From NCBI RefSeq assembly GCF_050003625.1, contig NC_134400.1, positions 197,793,918-197,857,917 of the forward strand: a stretch of DNA of 64,000 bases. The letters run 5' to 3'. Shown here in pieces: positions 23,196-33,154 of this stretch. The notes beneath the pieces were generated by a model. The model did no database searches. It was not told the origin of the DNA and was given only the letters and a program-made list of their open reading frames with translations. The position numbers and the translations under genes were made by a program. Within the stretch, counting starts at the first letter, position 1, and every line of letters begins with the position of its first letter. This DNA is from Haematobia irritans (taxonomy: Eukaryota; Arthropoda; Insecta; Diptera; Muscidae).

Positions 23196-23308
23196 TGTAA
23201 AATTTTCTCCGAATTTTGGTAGATTGTTTGTATCTGGAGTGGCAACAGTGCTTACCATCGTAGGTTTCGCTTTTCATGCATCCAATTTTCCTGATTAGTA
23301 GCACGAAT

Positions 23309-23884
23309 GGGAGCCACCGTGGTGCAATGGTTAGCTTGACCGCCTTGCATACACAAGGTCGTGGGTTCGATTCCTGCTTCGACTGAACACCAAAAAGTTT
23401 TTCAGCGATGGATTATCCCACCTCAGTACACTAATAGAAAAAGTTTCGTTATATTAACGAAATGTGTTGTTAAAAGTCAACCAATGAAATAAATTCGTTA
23501 ATGCAACGAAATTTTTCGTTATTATAACGAATTTTCTGATAATCAACGTAACGTTTCGTACTATTAACGAATATTTTCATTGTAGTATTGAAAATACTTC
23601 GTTATATCAATGAACATTTTTTGTTAGCTGAATTTTAATTAAATTTTCTTTGTGTGTAATGCTGGTGACTTTTCTGAGGGTTACAAAGCTTCTCTAATTG
23701 GTTTCAATGCAATGTGGAACGCCGTTCGGACTCGGCTATAAAAAGGAGGTCCCTTGTCATTGAGCTTAATATGGAATAGGGCAGAACTTAGTGATTAGAG
23801 AGAAGTTCACCAATGTGGTATCACAATGGACTGAATAGTCTAAGTGAGCCTGATACATTGGGGTGCCACCTAACCTAACCTAAC
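23309..23884 (+). mobile_element. tRNA-derived SINE interrupted by a MITE
   Basis: Begins GGGAGCCACCGTGGTG. The pol III A box is TGGTGCAATGG (23320-23330) and the B box GGTTCGATTCC (23364-23374), the pattern of a tRNA-derived head. The body contains CTATAAAAAGGAGGTCCCTT and the 3' tail is four CCTAA repeats rather than poly-A. The MITE at 23429-23656 splits it. Possible short target duplication CACGAA on both sides. The non-interrupted length is about 350 bp. Confidence 0.9.
23429..23656. mobile_element. 228-bp MITE with TA duplication inside SINE
   Basis: The ends CACTAATAGAAAAAG and (in reverse) CACACAAAGAAAATT form imperfect terminal inverted repeats flanked by TA at 23427-23428 and 23657-23658. 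Other SINE copies read CCTCAGTAATGCTGG here, which is the exact empty site with one TA. The interior is full of ATTAACGAA motifs. The TA duplication suggests mobilisation by a Tc1/mariner-type transposase. Relatives are at 4955-5299. Confidence 0.9.
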
Positions 23885-24583
23885 CTAACACGAAGCAATT
23901 AAATTGTTTTTTATATCTCGTAAAATCATTTTGCTCAGTGCACAAGACTTAGCGAATGAATGAATGTCGAACAAGCATCGATTTAACCATGATTTCAAAT
24001 GTGTGTTTTTTTTTGGAGAGGACAATGTGGTTTGATGAAAATAATTTTTTTCAAATTGGTACTAATGTCATCGTTTAGATTGTATGCGACGGCGACAACG
24101 GTGAATTTTACCACACTTCCTCGAAACTTATTTAAGCCGTTTCCAAGGAAATTCCATTTTTTTATTTTACATGGTCGTCGTCTACATGGTCTGTCTGTGG
24201 TGACAAACGTAGGATATAAAAGCAGCTATGGAAAAACTATGTCTCTGACTCAAAGATTATGATGACAAAGACACCAAAGAAAGACGGTTATGGTTATGAT
24301 CTTAACGAAATATTGGTCACCACAATCAAATGCCATAACTAACGGGCTTTGTGTGCGGTGTGAGCTGTGTGGTTACTCTTGAAAGCCAGATAAATGCTGA
24401 AATATCGATGCATTTGCTCTATAAATTTCAATATTTCAATTAAAAAAAAAAAACTTTGATTTACTTAATCGAATAGATGCCATGAATGGGATGTGTCATT
24501 GCTTACAGGGTGATGCTATACTCACCAAAGGTGTACGACTCTAACGGAGGGACGCAAAAGTTGTGTCCTTAATCTAATAAAAA
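23885..24583. other. Unique DNA, no gene seen
   Basis: About 700 bp without a recognised repeat. The 87-codon plus-strand frame at 23999-24262 has a hydrophobic stretch but no recognisable domain, and I do not call it a gene. Confidence 0.5.
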
Positions 24584-24861
24584 TAAGTATATACGGCCAT
24601 AAGTTCGGCCAGGCCGAATCTTATGTGCCCTCCACCATGGATTGCGTAGAAATTTCTACTAAAGACGGTCATGCACACTTGAACTACTTGGGTTGCGGCC
24701 GATGGCAAGGCATCTTAAAACTTCTGAACATCATCTTCATATATAGTAGACAAAAGAAAGGTCGATTAAATACGTATATATTCAATTCTTGAACGGTATG
24801 TATAGGAGTCAGAATTGAAATATGGGGGTCGCTTTATATGGGGGCTATATACAATTATGAG

Positions 24862-25110
24862 CACGAGTCTACCAAAAGTGGCAGATTTTTTACTGTTTGG
24901 TAGATTGGTTGAATTCTTGATGTTTTGGAAGATTTTGCAAAATATTCCTCTCGAACTAAGAGGTGCTTCATAAATTTTCTATAGAAATAACATTCTGACA
25001 AAATTTTCTACAGAAATGAAACTTTCAAAATTTTCTATAGAAATATAATTTTTCTATTGTAAAATTTTCTCCGAATTTTGGTAGATTATTTGTATCTGGA
25101 GTGGCAACAG
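24862..25110 (+). mobile_element. Compact minisatellite element with both ends
   Basis: A short version of the minisatellite-bearing element. The left end has CTACCAAAAGTGGCAGATTT and TTTACTGTTTGGTAGATTGG. Only about three 30-bp units follow (24970-25045). The right end is TTTTGGTAGATTATTTGTAT then CTGGAGTGGCAACAGTG. Because both ends appear around a few units, this is the best view of the element without expansion. It is inserted in B3. Boundaries are approximate. Confidence 0.55.
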
Positions 25111-25161
25111 TGCTTACCATCGCTTTTCATGCATCCAATTTTCCTGATTAGTAGCACGAAT

Positions 25162-25512
25162 GAGAGTCACCGTTGTGCAATGGTTAGCTTGACCGCCTTG
25201 CATACACAAGGTCGTGGGTTCGATTCCTGCTTCGACCGAACACCAAAAGTTTTTCATCGGTGGATTATCCCACCTCAGTAATGCTGGTGACATTTCTGAG
25301 GGTTACAAAGCTTCTCTAATTGGTTTCACTGCAATGTGGAACGCCGTTTGGACTCGGCTATAAAAAGGAGGTCCCTTGTCATTGAGCTCAACATAGAATC
25401 GGCCAGCACTCAGTGATAAGAGAGAAGTTCACCAATGTGGTATCACAATGGACTGAATAGTCTAAGTGAGCCTGATACATCGGGCTGCCACCTAATGTAA
25501 CCTAATCTAACC
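25162..25512 (+). mobile_element. tRNA-derived SINE (duplicate of the 23309 copy)
   Basis: Begins GAGAGTCACCGTTGTGCAAT, with B box GGTTCGATTCC and a degenerate tail CTAATGTAACCTAATCTAACC ending at 25512. Its 5' flank (GATTAGTAGCACGAAT) is identical to that of the SINE at 23309, so this is a copied locus, not an independent insertion. Head changes (GAGAGTCACCGTT) suggest it is decaying. It lacks the MITE. Confidence 0.9.
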
Positions 25513-26116
25513 ATGGGGGCTATATATAATTATGGAGCGATATGGACAAATATTGCATGGTTATTAGAGACTATATATGTACGTACACCACGTACAAAAT
25601 TTCAACCGTATCGGATGAATTTTGCTTCTCCAAAAGACACCGGAGGTCAAATCTGGGGATCGGTTTATATGGGAGCTGTATATAATTATGGACCGATATG
25701 TATCAATTTTGGCATAGTTATTAGAGACCATATACTTACATCACGTACCATATTTCAACCGTATCGGATGAATTTTGCTCCTCAAAGAGGCTCCGGAGGT
25801 CAAATCTGGGGATCGGTTTATATGGGGGCTATATATAATTATTGGCCGATGTGGACCAATTTTTGCATGGTCATTAGAGAACATATACCAACACCATGTA
25901 CTAAATTTCAGCCGGATCGGATGAATTCTGCTCCTCCAAGAGGCTCCGGAGGTCAAATCTGGTGATCAGTTTATATGGGGGCTATATATAATTATTGACC
26001 GATATGGACCAATTTTTGCATGGTTGTTAGAGACCATATACTAACATCACGTACCAAATTTCAACCGGATCGGATGAAATGTGCTTCTCTACGACGATCC
26101 TCAAGCCAAATCTGGG

Positions 26117-26303
26117 GGTCCGTTGTAGAGCTCGACCGAAGCATTGGCTTCAGCTTCGGCATTAGGCCAAAAATCGTTAATCGGCCTTCGGTGTCAAGAG
26201 GCCGATTAACCGAAGCCGAAGCTTTTTGAATAATTTGTTTGATATTGATTTGCCCAAGTGTTGAATTTGTCTCGGTCAAAACTCCCAGTAAAAAAAAAAG
26301 TAA
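26117..26303. repeat. Inverted-repeat (fold-back) segment between DINE copies
   Basis: Bases about 26125-26225 can fold. GAAGCATTGGCTTCAGCTTC and GGCATTAGGCC pair loosely with GGCCGATTAACCGAAGCCGA and AGCTTT, and an inner TTAATCGGCC pairs with GGCCGATTAA around a short loop (TTCGGTGTCAAGA). It separates the broken end of B3 from the head of B3b. The family is unknown to me and it could be a fold-back element fragment. Confidence 0.6.
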
Positions 26304-28204
26304 AAGTATATACGGCCGTAAGTTCGGCCAGGCCGAAGCTTACGTACCCTCCATCATGGATTGCGTAGAAACTTCTTCTAAACACTGCCATCCACAATCG
26401 AATTACTTAAGTTGCGGTAACGCTTGCCGATGGCAAGGTATCTTAAATCCTCCTAGCACCATCTTCTAAATTGTATGTAAGTCCATACGTGGCATATATT
26501 AAATCAAAAAAATCAATCCAATACGTATATAATTCAGTTTGACAAAGTAGACATAAAATTTTGACAAAATTTTCTACAGAAATAAAATTTTAACAAAATT
26601 TTCTATAGAAATAAAATTTTCACAAAATTTTCTATAGAAATAAAAATTTTGACAAAATTGACTATAGAAAGACAATTTTGACAAAAATTTCTACAGAAAT
26701 AAAATTTTAACAAAATTTTCTATAGAAATAAACTTTTGACAAAATTTTCTATAGAAATAAAATATTGGTAGATTATTTTTGGCTCGAGTGGCAACCATGA
26801 TTATGAACCGAATAAAATTTGAACAAAATTTTCTATAGAAATAAAATTTTGACAATGATGAAAATTTTATTATGAACCGAATAAAATTATAACAAAATTT
26901 TCTCTAGAAATAAAATTTTGAAAAAATTTCTATAGAAATAAAATGTTGACAAAATTTTCTATATAAATAAAATTTTGGTAGATTATTTTTGGCTCTAGTG
27001 GCAACCATGATTATGAACCGATATGGACCAATTTTTGTGTGATTGGACCAATTTTGGTATGGTTGTTAGCGACCATATACTAACACCACGTTCCTAATTT
27101 GAACCGGATCGGATGAATTTTGCTCCTCCAAGAGGCTCCGGAGGTCAAATCTGGAGAACGTTTTATATGGGGGCTATATAATTATGGACCGATATGGACC
27201 AATTCTGGCACGTTTTTTAAAGATTATATACTAACACCATGTTCAAAATTACAACCGGATTGGATGAAATTTGCTTCTCTTGGAGACTTCGCAAGCCAAA
27301 TCTGGAGGTCGATTTACATGGGGTCTATATATAATTATGGGCCGATGTGGACCAATTTTTGCATGGTTGTTAGATACCATATACCAACATCATGTAGCAA
27401 ATTTCAGCCGGATCGGATGAAAGTTGCTTCTCTTTGAGGCTCCGCAAACCAAATCTGGGGATCGGTTTATATGGGGGCTATATATAATTATGGACCGATG
27501 TGGACCACTTTTTGCATGATTGTTAGAGACCATATACCAACACCATGTACCAAATTTCAGCCGGATCGGATGAAATATGCTTCTCTTAGAGGCTCCACAA
27601 GCCAAATCTGGGGATCGGTTTATATGGGGGCTATATATAATTAAGGACCGATATGGACCAATTTTTGCATGGTTGTTAGAGACCATATACTAACATCATG
27701 TTCCAAATTTCAGCCGGATCGGATGAAATTTGCTTCTCTTTGAGGCTCCGCAAGCCAAATCTGGGGATCGGTTTATATGGGGGCTATATATAATTATGGA
27801 CCGATGTGGACCAATTTTTGCATGGTTATTAGAGACCATATAACAACACCATACACCAAATTTCAGCCGGATCGGATGAAATATGCTACTCTTATAAGCT
27901 CCGCAATCCAAATCTGGGGGTCGGTTTATATGGGGGCTATACGTAAAAGTGGACCGATAGGGCCCATTTGCACTACCATCCGACCTACATCAATAGCAAC
28001 TACTTGTGCCAAGTTTCAAGTCGATAGCTTGTTTCGTTCGGAAGTTAGCGTGATTTCAACAGACGGACGGACATGCTCAGATCGACTCAGAATTTCACCA
28101 CGACCCAGAATATATATACTTTATGGGGTCTTAGAGCAATATTTCGATGTGTTACAAACGGAATGACAAAGTTAATATACCCCCATCCAATGATGGAGGG
28201 TATA
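26304..28204 (+). mobile_element. DINE family B element B3b, complete
   Basis: Head AAGTATATACGGCCGTAAG with TTCGGCCAGGCCGAAG. The minisatellite block (26540-26985) is duplicated: the junction TTTTTGGCTCGAGTGGCAAC appears at 26777 and again (CTCTAGTGG) at 26990. About six 153-bp central repeats follow (27020-27945; frames read WTNFCMVVRYHIPTSCSKFQ and similar), then the tail with CAGACGGACGGACATG and a TATACCCCCATCC..GGAGGGTATA hairpin ending at 28204. About 1.9 kb, without coding function. Confidence 0.92.
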
Positions 28205-28266
28205 AAAAAATTATGAAGTTTATATTAAATAAAATTTTATTATTTTAAAGAAATTTGTCTTTAATA

Positions 28267-29166
28267 AAGAGTGGTTAAATTGTAAGGGCCGATGTTGAAT
28301 GTGAACCACACCTAAACGCCAAGTTTTTTTTCCGAATTTTATTTGACATTTATCTATTTCAGACTTACTCAATTTGAACCATGGAGAGATACACAATCCA
28401 ACAACGTGTTAAATAGTTCCAAGAAATAGCAACAGTGGATGATCAATTTTCGAAGAAAATCATCTTCAGTGATGAGACACATTTTCACCTCAGTGGATTC
28501 GTCAATAAACAGAATTGCCGCATTTGGACGAATGAGAATCCAAAAGTGATTGTCGAAAAACCAATGCACCCACAAAGAGTGACTGTTTGGTGCGGTTTAT
28601 GGGCTGGCGGCATCATCGGGCCGTATTTTTTCCAAAATGAGGCCGGTCAGGCAGTTACTGTGAATGGTGTTCGCTATCGTGAGATGATAAGGAACTTTTT
28701 ATGGCCCGAATTGGAAGATATGGATGTGGACGATATGTGGTTTCAGCAGGACGGTGCCACTTGCCACACAGCTAACGAAACAATGGCTCTTTTGCGCAAC
28801 AAATTCAATGGCCGTGTTATCTAACGTAATGGCGATGTCAATTGGCCGCCAAGATCATGAGATTTGACACCGTTGGACTTTTTTCTTTGGGGTTATATGA
28901 AAGAAAAGGTGTACGTCGATAAGCCAGCAACAATTGAAGACCTAAAGGATGAGATAATTCGGCACATTAACGTCATAGAACCTCCATTATGCCTCAGCGT
29001 CATCGAAAATTTGGACCGTCGGATGAAGGTGTGCCACCGAGGTCGCGGTGCCCATTTGGTCGATATTTTGCTCCATACATAATTGAGTAATACCAATATG
29101 TCATAATAAAGTAAAATTACAATAATTTCAAAATCAACATCGGTCCTTGAAATTTTAACCACCCTT
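28267..29166 (+). mobile_element. mariner element (DD41D type), internally deleted
   Basis: Left end AAGAGTGGTTAAATTGTAAG and, read in reverse, right end AAGGGTGGTTAAAATTTCAA are terminal inverted repeats of about 32 bp that continue to GGxCCGATGTTGA. They are flanked by TA at 28265-28266 and 29167-29168. At 900 bp it is shorter than a typical 1.3-kb mariner because the N-terminal half of the transposase gene is deleted. It sits about 60 bp beyond the 3' hairpin of B3b. Confidence 0.95.
28381..29082 (+). pseudogene. mariner DD41D transposase pseudogene
   Basis: The start ATG at 28381 gives MERYTIQQRVK, then a TAG stop (28414) and an in-frame jump that removes most of the DNA-binding domain. 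The DDE domain is nearly whole: FSDETHF holds the first Asp, WFQQDGATCHT the second, and LTPLDFFLWGY the third, with 41 residues between the second and third. The frame is kept throughout but has further stops at 28822 (TAA) and 28858 (TGA, where Cys is usual before DLTPLD). The C-terminus HRGRGAHLVDILLHT is intact to 29082. It encodes no active enzyme. DD41D is the spacing of the rosa-like mariner lineage; that assignment is from memory of the family. Confidence 0.93.
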
Positions 29167-29300
29167 TATTTTGTAAGTTGCCCAAATTTAGGTGGGTAAT
29201 CTTTATTATCACGTAAATATTTTTTTCAATGTATACTAACTTAGTTTTTGCTGGGATGAAATAATTGCATAGATAGACGGACTGCGATATTTGGTTTAAG

Positions 29301-29651
29301 GTTAGGTTAGGTTAGGTTAGGTGGCAGCCCGATGTATCAGGCTCACTTAGACTATTCAGTCCATTGTGATACCACATTGGTGAACTTCTCTCATATCACT
29401 GAGTGCTGCCCGATTCTATGTTAGGATCAATGACAAGGGACCTCCTTTTTATAGCCGAGTCCGAGCGGCGTTCCACATTGCAGTGAAACCAATTAGAGAA
29501 GCGTTGAAACCCTCAGAAATGTCACCAGCATTACTGAGGTGGGATAATCCACCGCTGAAAAACTTTTTGGTGTTCGGTCGAAGCAGGAATCGAACCCACG
29601 ACCTTGTGTATGCAAGGCGGGCATGCTAACCATTGCACTACTGTGGCTCCC
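29301..29651 (-). mobile_element. tRNA-derived SINE with 15-bp TSD
   Basis: Minus-strand SINE. The tail (GGTTAGGTTAGGTTAGG) is at the left and the tRNA-like head (GGGAGCCACAGTAGTGCAAT read on the minus strand) ends at 29651. It is flanked by GATATTTGGTTTAAG (29286-29300) and GATATTTGCTTTAAA (29652-29666), a 15-bp target-site duplication with two mismatches. A and B boxes are both present. It is the best-preserved independent insertion besides 44959-45315. Confidence 0.95.
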
Positions 29652-29667
29652 GATATTTGCTTTAAAG

Positions 29668-31792
29668 TCTAGTAATTATTTTGAGACCTTTTCTCTAATT
29701 CTTAAAATTTGCACTTAATTACTGTTTACCTTTATGTTCCTCCTCCTCCATTACATTCTATTCTTATTCCTTTCTAAGGAAATCCAATCAATTTGCCATA
29801 TGGCATATCCGAATCATATGTGATCTCAGTGATATTTCTGACTGTTTTCCAGCCTCCCATCAAAAAAAAAAAAAAAAAAACTCCAATAAAAATTAAATAG
29901 AACACATTTACCATCAATGCCTCTGGAGAAGGGGAAGCTAAGCCAATTTACCTACGCTTGCTTTAGCAATTTTAAGGCAAAAATTAAAAAAAAAAAAAAA
30001 GAATTCTTCTTTCGAAGAATGCTTTCAAAAGGTTCATCTCATTCGTATGGGGCTAGAGCAATAACTAACTGACAACGTAAGCGTTTGGCGTTATTAAAAT
30101 CTCAACCCACACACCTGTGCAATTACCCAAAACAGTCAAACAAAATGAAAAAAAAAACAAACAAAAATCCAAACACATGATAATGCTGCTGAGACCGGAT
30201 GATGATGATGATGACGATGACAACAAGGAAGACCATGTTCTTGATGACGAGCTATGGTGGATGTAAATGGGGATCAGTATCAACACTGTTCAAGCAAATA
30301 TGTTGGATCAAAAGTAGCATTATCATCATCATTACACTACATGGAGGTGTAGTATATGCCGAGAGAGAGAGAGGGATCTGAGTATGGCATACACAACCAC
30401 CACTACTAATATAACCAACATCTCGACATATATCATCAACATGGCTATTGTTGTAGAGATGAGATAATGTTGCCATAATCATGTTGTTGCCAAAAGATAA
30501 GGATGAGGTTTTTGGACAAGCAAACTAGCTAGATAGCTAGCATATTGAACGTTGTTGTAGACCCTCTCTCTCTCTCTGTCTCTCTTTCTCTCACTGTATG
30601 ACGTAGTTATTATTATTCCTCATCAGAGGATCATTCACTCAAAAGAAAAAGGAAAACAAAAATAGGAGTGTTGCCGTACTAATGGCTTATCAACAGGAGA
30701 TTTGCAAACAAGCTAGTTGCTACAGCCACTCATGGCATGGCATGTTCATATTTATTTGTGGTCCATGGTTATAGATTGTGCATCTATTCTTGCTGTTGTT
30801 GTTGTTATTATTATTGTTGTCGTTATTGTTACTGCTATAGTAATTCGTTGTTATTACCTTTCTGCCAGATAGCTTTTAAGAATGTTGTATGATGTGGTTA
30901 GTAGTCGGGATGTTGTTGTTGTTGTTGTTGTTATTGTTGTACCCCCTGTCAATGTTGTTGATTACATTTGAGCTTTGAGAACATTTCATTTGGCATTGTA
31001 CTCAAACTAATGAAAAATTTTATAATTGCATTGCTGGCTGGCTGGCATCTTTTACTTCATGCTGATGGTATGAGATTTTGTGTGTTAGTTTGATATGAAA
31101 GAGTATACATTTAGTGAAATCTTGATGAACAGTGTTGCCATCTTAATTGTGAACATTTTGAGAAAATTATTTGTCATGTGTCATGTTATTTTCATTAGAA
31201 GTTAGCATATAAGACAAAAATTAGTCATCTCTTACAGCCACATTTTTTATGAAGGCTATGGAAATTCGGTCTAGTCGGTGATGAAACATGTATAGCTAGG
31301 CTTGTGTAGATTGGTATCTGGTATTTTCTTTTCAGTAGCTTAATAAAAAAAATCCCCTCTTCCATCTTCTCTGTCCTAGAATGCCCGTATATAATTGGAT
31401 TAATATGAATAAATGTTGTTTTTCAAAAAAATATCAAAGCTGAAATTAAAAAGGATTGTGGTTGTATTTAGTTTCGCCGTCTGAGAAACTTTATTTAGAA
31501 TGTACTACACTTTCTTCTAAAACGACTTTTATAGAAATATTGGTAAAATCGAACCCGTATTGTTGTTTTTGCGGCAGTGTCAATGAACTCTAGATAATGG
31601 TGAACAGCTTTATAGGTTGGGGCATTGATTCTTGGTTTTGGAAAATAAATCATGCAGCGAAATCAAAGAGCATTTTAATGCTACTGAGGAGAATCGTTAA
31701 AAATTGGTTAAAATTGACCGTAGTTCATTGCACTTTGTGATGAGCCGAAAAAGATCTATCGCTGAGGATAAACTAACTCTGAACAACCATGG
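29668..31792. other. Unique DNA rich in microsatellites, no gene seen
   Basis: About 2.1 kb of the least repetitive DNA in the window. It holds A runs at 29862 and 29986, GATGATGATGATGATGACGA at 30197, GAGAGAGAGAGAG at 30362, a CT run at 30565-30600 and TTG/TTA trinucleotide runs at 30795-30850 and 30913-30945. These are typical of fly introns or intergenic DNA. The frames at 30065-30482 are translated microsatellites, not genes. No splice or domain evidence was found. Confidence 0.55.
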
Positions 31793-32137
31793 CAATCGCG
31801 AGATCATTCCACAGTAAAATTCGGTAGATTTTCGGTGGTGCTTAGTGACGTTGAAGGAATCATGGATCCGCTTCTACCTCGAACTTCGACAAGTTCGAGG
31901 ATTGCATTTGATAAATAAGCTTAAAAACAGACCTCGAGATACTTGGAAGAGTAGCAATTTTACAAATTCACCTGTGCCGAAACTGAGCATCAAGTGCAAC
32001 CGAGGATCATTCCACAGTAAAATTCGGTAGATTTTCGGTGTCACTTAGTGACGTTGAAGGAATCATGGATCCTCTTCTACACACTGAACACTTCGGAATT
32101 GTCGCAACTAGATTGCATTTGAAAAACAAGCTTAAAA
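31793..32137 (+). repeat. About 203-bp tandem repeat, left part
   Basis: ATCATTCCACAGTAAAATTC starts at 31803 and again at 32006, a 203-bp step. Each unit contains GATTTTCGGTG, GTGACGTTGAAGGAATCATG and CTTGGAAGAGTAGCAATTTT. The same repeat continues after DINE B4 at 38778. It may come from the repeated end of some gene or transposon, but I cannot identify it. Confidence 0.85.
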
Positions 32138-33154
32138 CAAGTATATACGGCCGTAAGTTCGGCCAGGCCGAATCTTATGTACCCTCCACCATGGATTGCG
32201 TAGGAACTTCTACTAAAGGCTGTCATCCACAATCGAATTACTTGGGTTGCGATAACACTTGCCGATGGCAAGGTATCGTAAAACTTTTTAACACTGTCTT
32301 CTAAATTGTAAGTTAGTCCATAAGGGGTATATATTAAACAAAACAAGTATATACAGTAGTAAATTCGGCCGGGCCGAATTTTAAATACCCACCACCATGA
32401 ATCAAATATGATAGTTTACTTTGAAAACTCTTCGTCGTAGTGGGTTACTTGATAATATATAGAATTGTAGGGGGTTTGATGACAAATCTTCTCCCAAGGC
32501 AGTCAGCTCCCGAAGACAAACTTTAAAGATTCTACCTATGAAGACCAGATAAGATTCTAGATTTATGAGAACCAATTTTGTTTGAGTATTAGAGAAATTA
32601 TAAACATATCGTGTATATGATTAAATTACGCCTTGATTTGAAATCTTAAATTTGTAGAGTAAAATCTGGAAATTTTACTTTCAGTTTGAAGCAATTTTCA
32701 TGATCAGTGCGCCTGCTATTTTAGAGAATTTTAGAATTGAATAAACGATAATACTTTATAAGAAAAGGAAATTTCGTTTGTCTAAAATTTCATTATCAAT
32801 TACTAATTTCCAGCAAATTGGATAAAAACTATGGATTCTAGAAGCCCAAGAAATAAAGCCGGGAGATCGGTGTATATGGGGGCTATACCAAAACATGGAC
32901 CGATAGGTACCATTTGCTACTCACATATTTCAAACAAATCGGCTAGAAAACATAGTCTCTAGACGCCCAAGAAGTAAAAATCGAGATATCAGTCTATATG
33001 GGGGTTATACCAAAAAATGGACCGATATACCTCAATTTCGGCACACTTATTTGTGGTCTAAAAATACCTCTAGATTTCGAATTTCAGGCAAATCGAGTAA
33101 TAAATACAGTTTATAGAAGCTCAAGAATTTCAGGCAAAGCGGATGGTAAATATA

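Larger units (their letters stand above)
23196..23884 (+). repeat. Segmental duplication, copy 1
   Basis: From about 23170 to 23880 this matches 25020-25500. It has the same minisatellite end (CTATTGTAAAATTTTCTCCG), the same TGGAGTGGCAACAGTGCTTA, the same TGCATCCAATTTTCCTGATT and TAGTAGCACGAAT flank, and a SINE inserted at the same base. This copy has 10 extra bases (TAGGTTTCGC region) and a MITE inside the SINE that copy 2 lacks. Confidence 0.85.
24584..26116 (+). mobile_element. DINE family B copy B3, 3'-truncated and interrupted
   Basis: Head TAAGTATATACGGCCATAAG with TTCGGCCAGGCCGAA at 24584. Central repeats begin near 24820 without the minisatellite block present in B1, B2 and B3b. They are interrupted at about 24860-25512 by a compact minisatellite element and SINE. 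They resume at 25513 for about four units (IWGSVYMGAIYNYGPMWTNF). The copy ends abruptly at 26116 with no tail or terminal hairpin. It may represent the ancestral arrangement without minisatellite. Confidence 0.78.

Noticed and set aside
23309..23390. A functional tRNA gene (A and B boxes present)
   Set aside because: There is no cloverleaf with a proper anticodon and acceptor stem, and the sequence continues into a 350-bp repeated body with a CCTAA tail, so it is a SINE head.
29286..29666. An LTR retrotransposon in the SINE region
   Set aside because: No TG...CA ends, primer-binding site or gag/pol frames; the flanking repeat is a 15-bp TSD around a SINE.
30065..30482. Ser-rich and Met-rich frames as genes
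   Set aside because: They are translations of GAT/ATC microsatellites.
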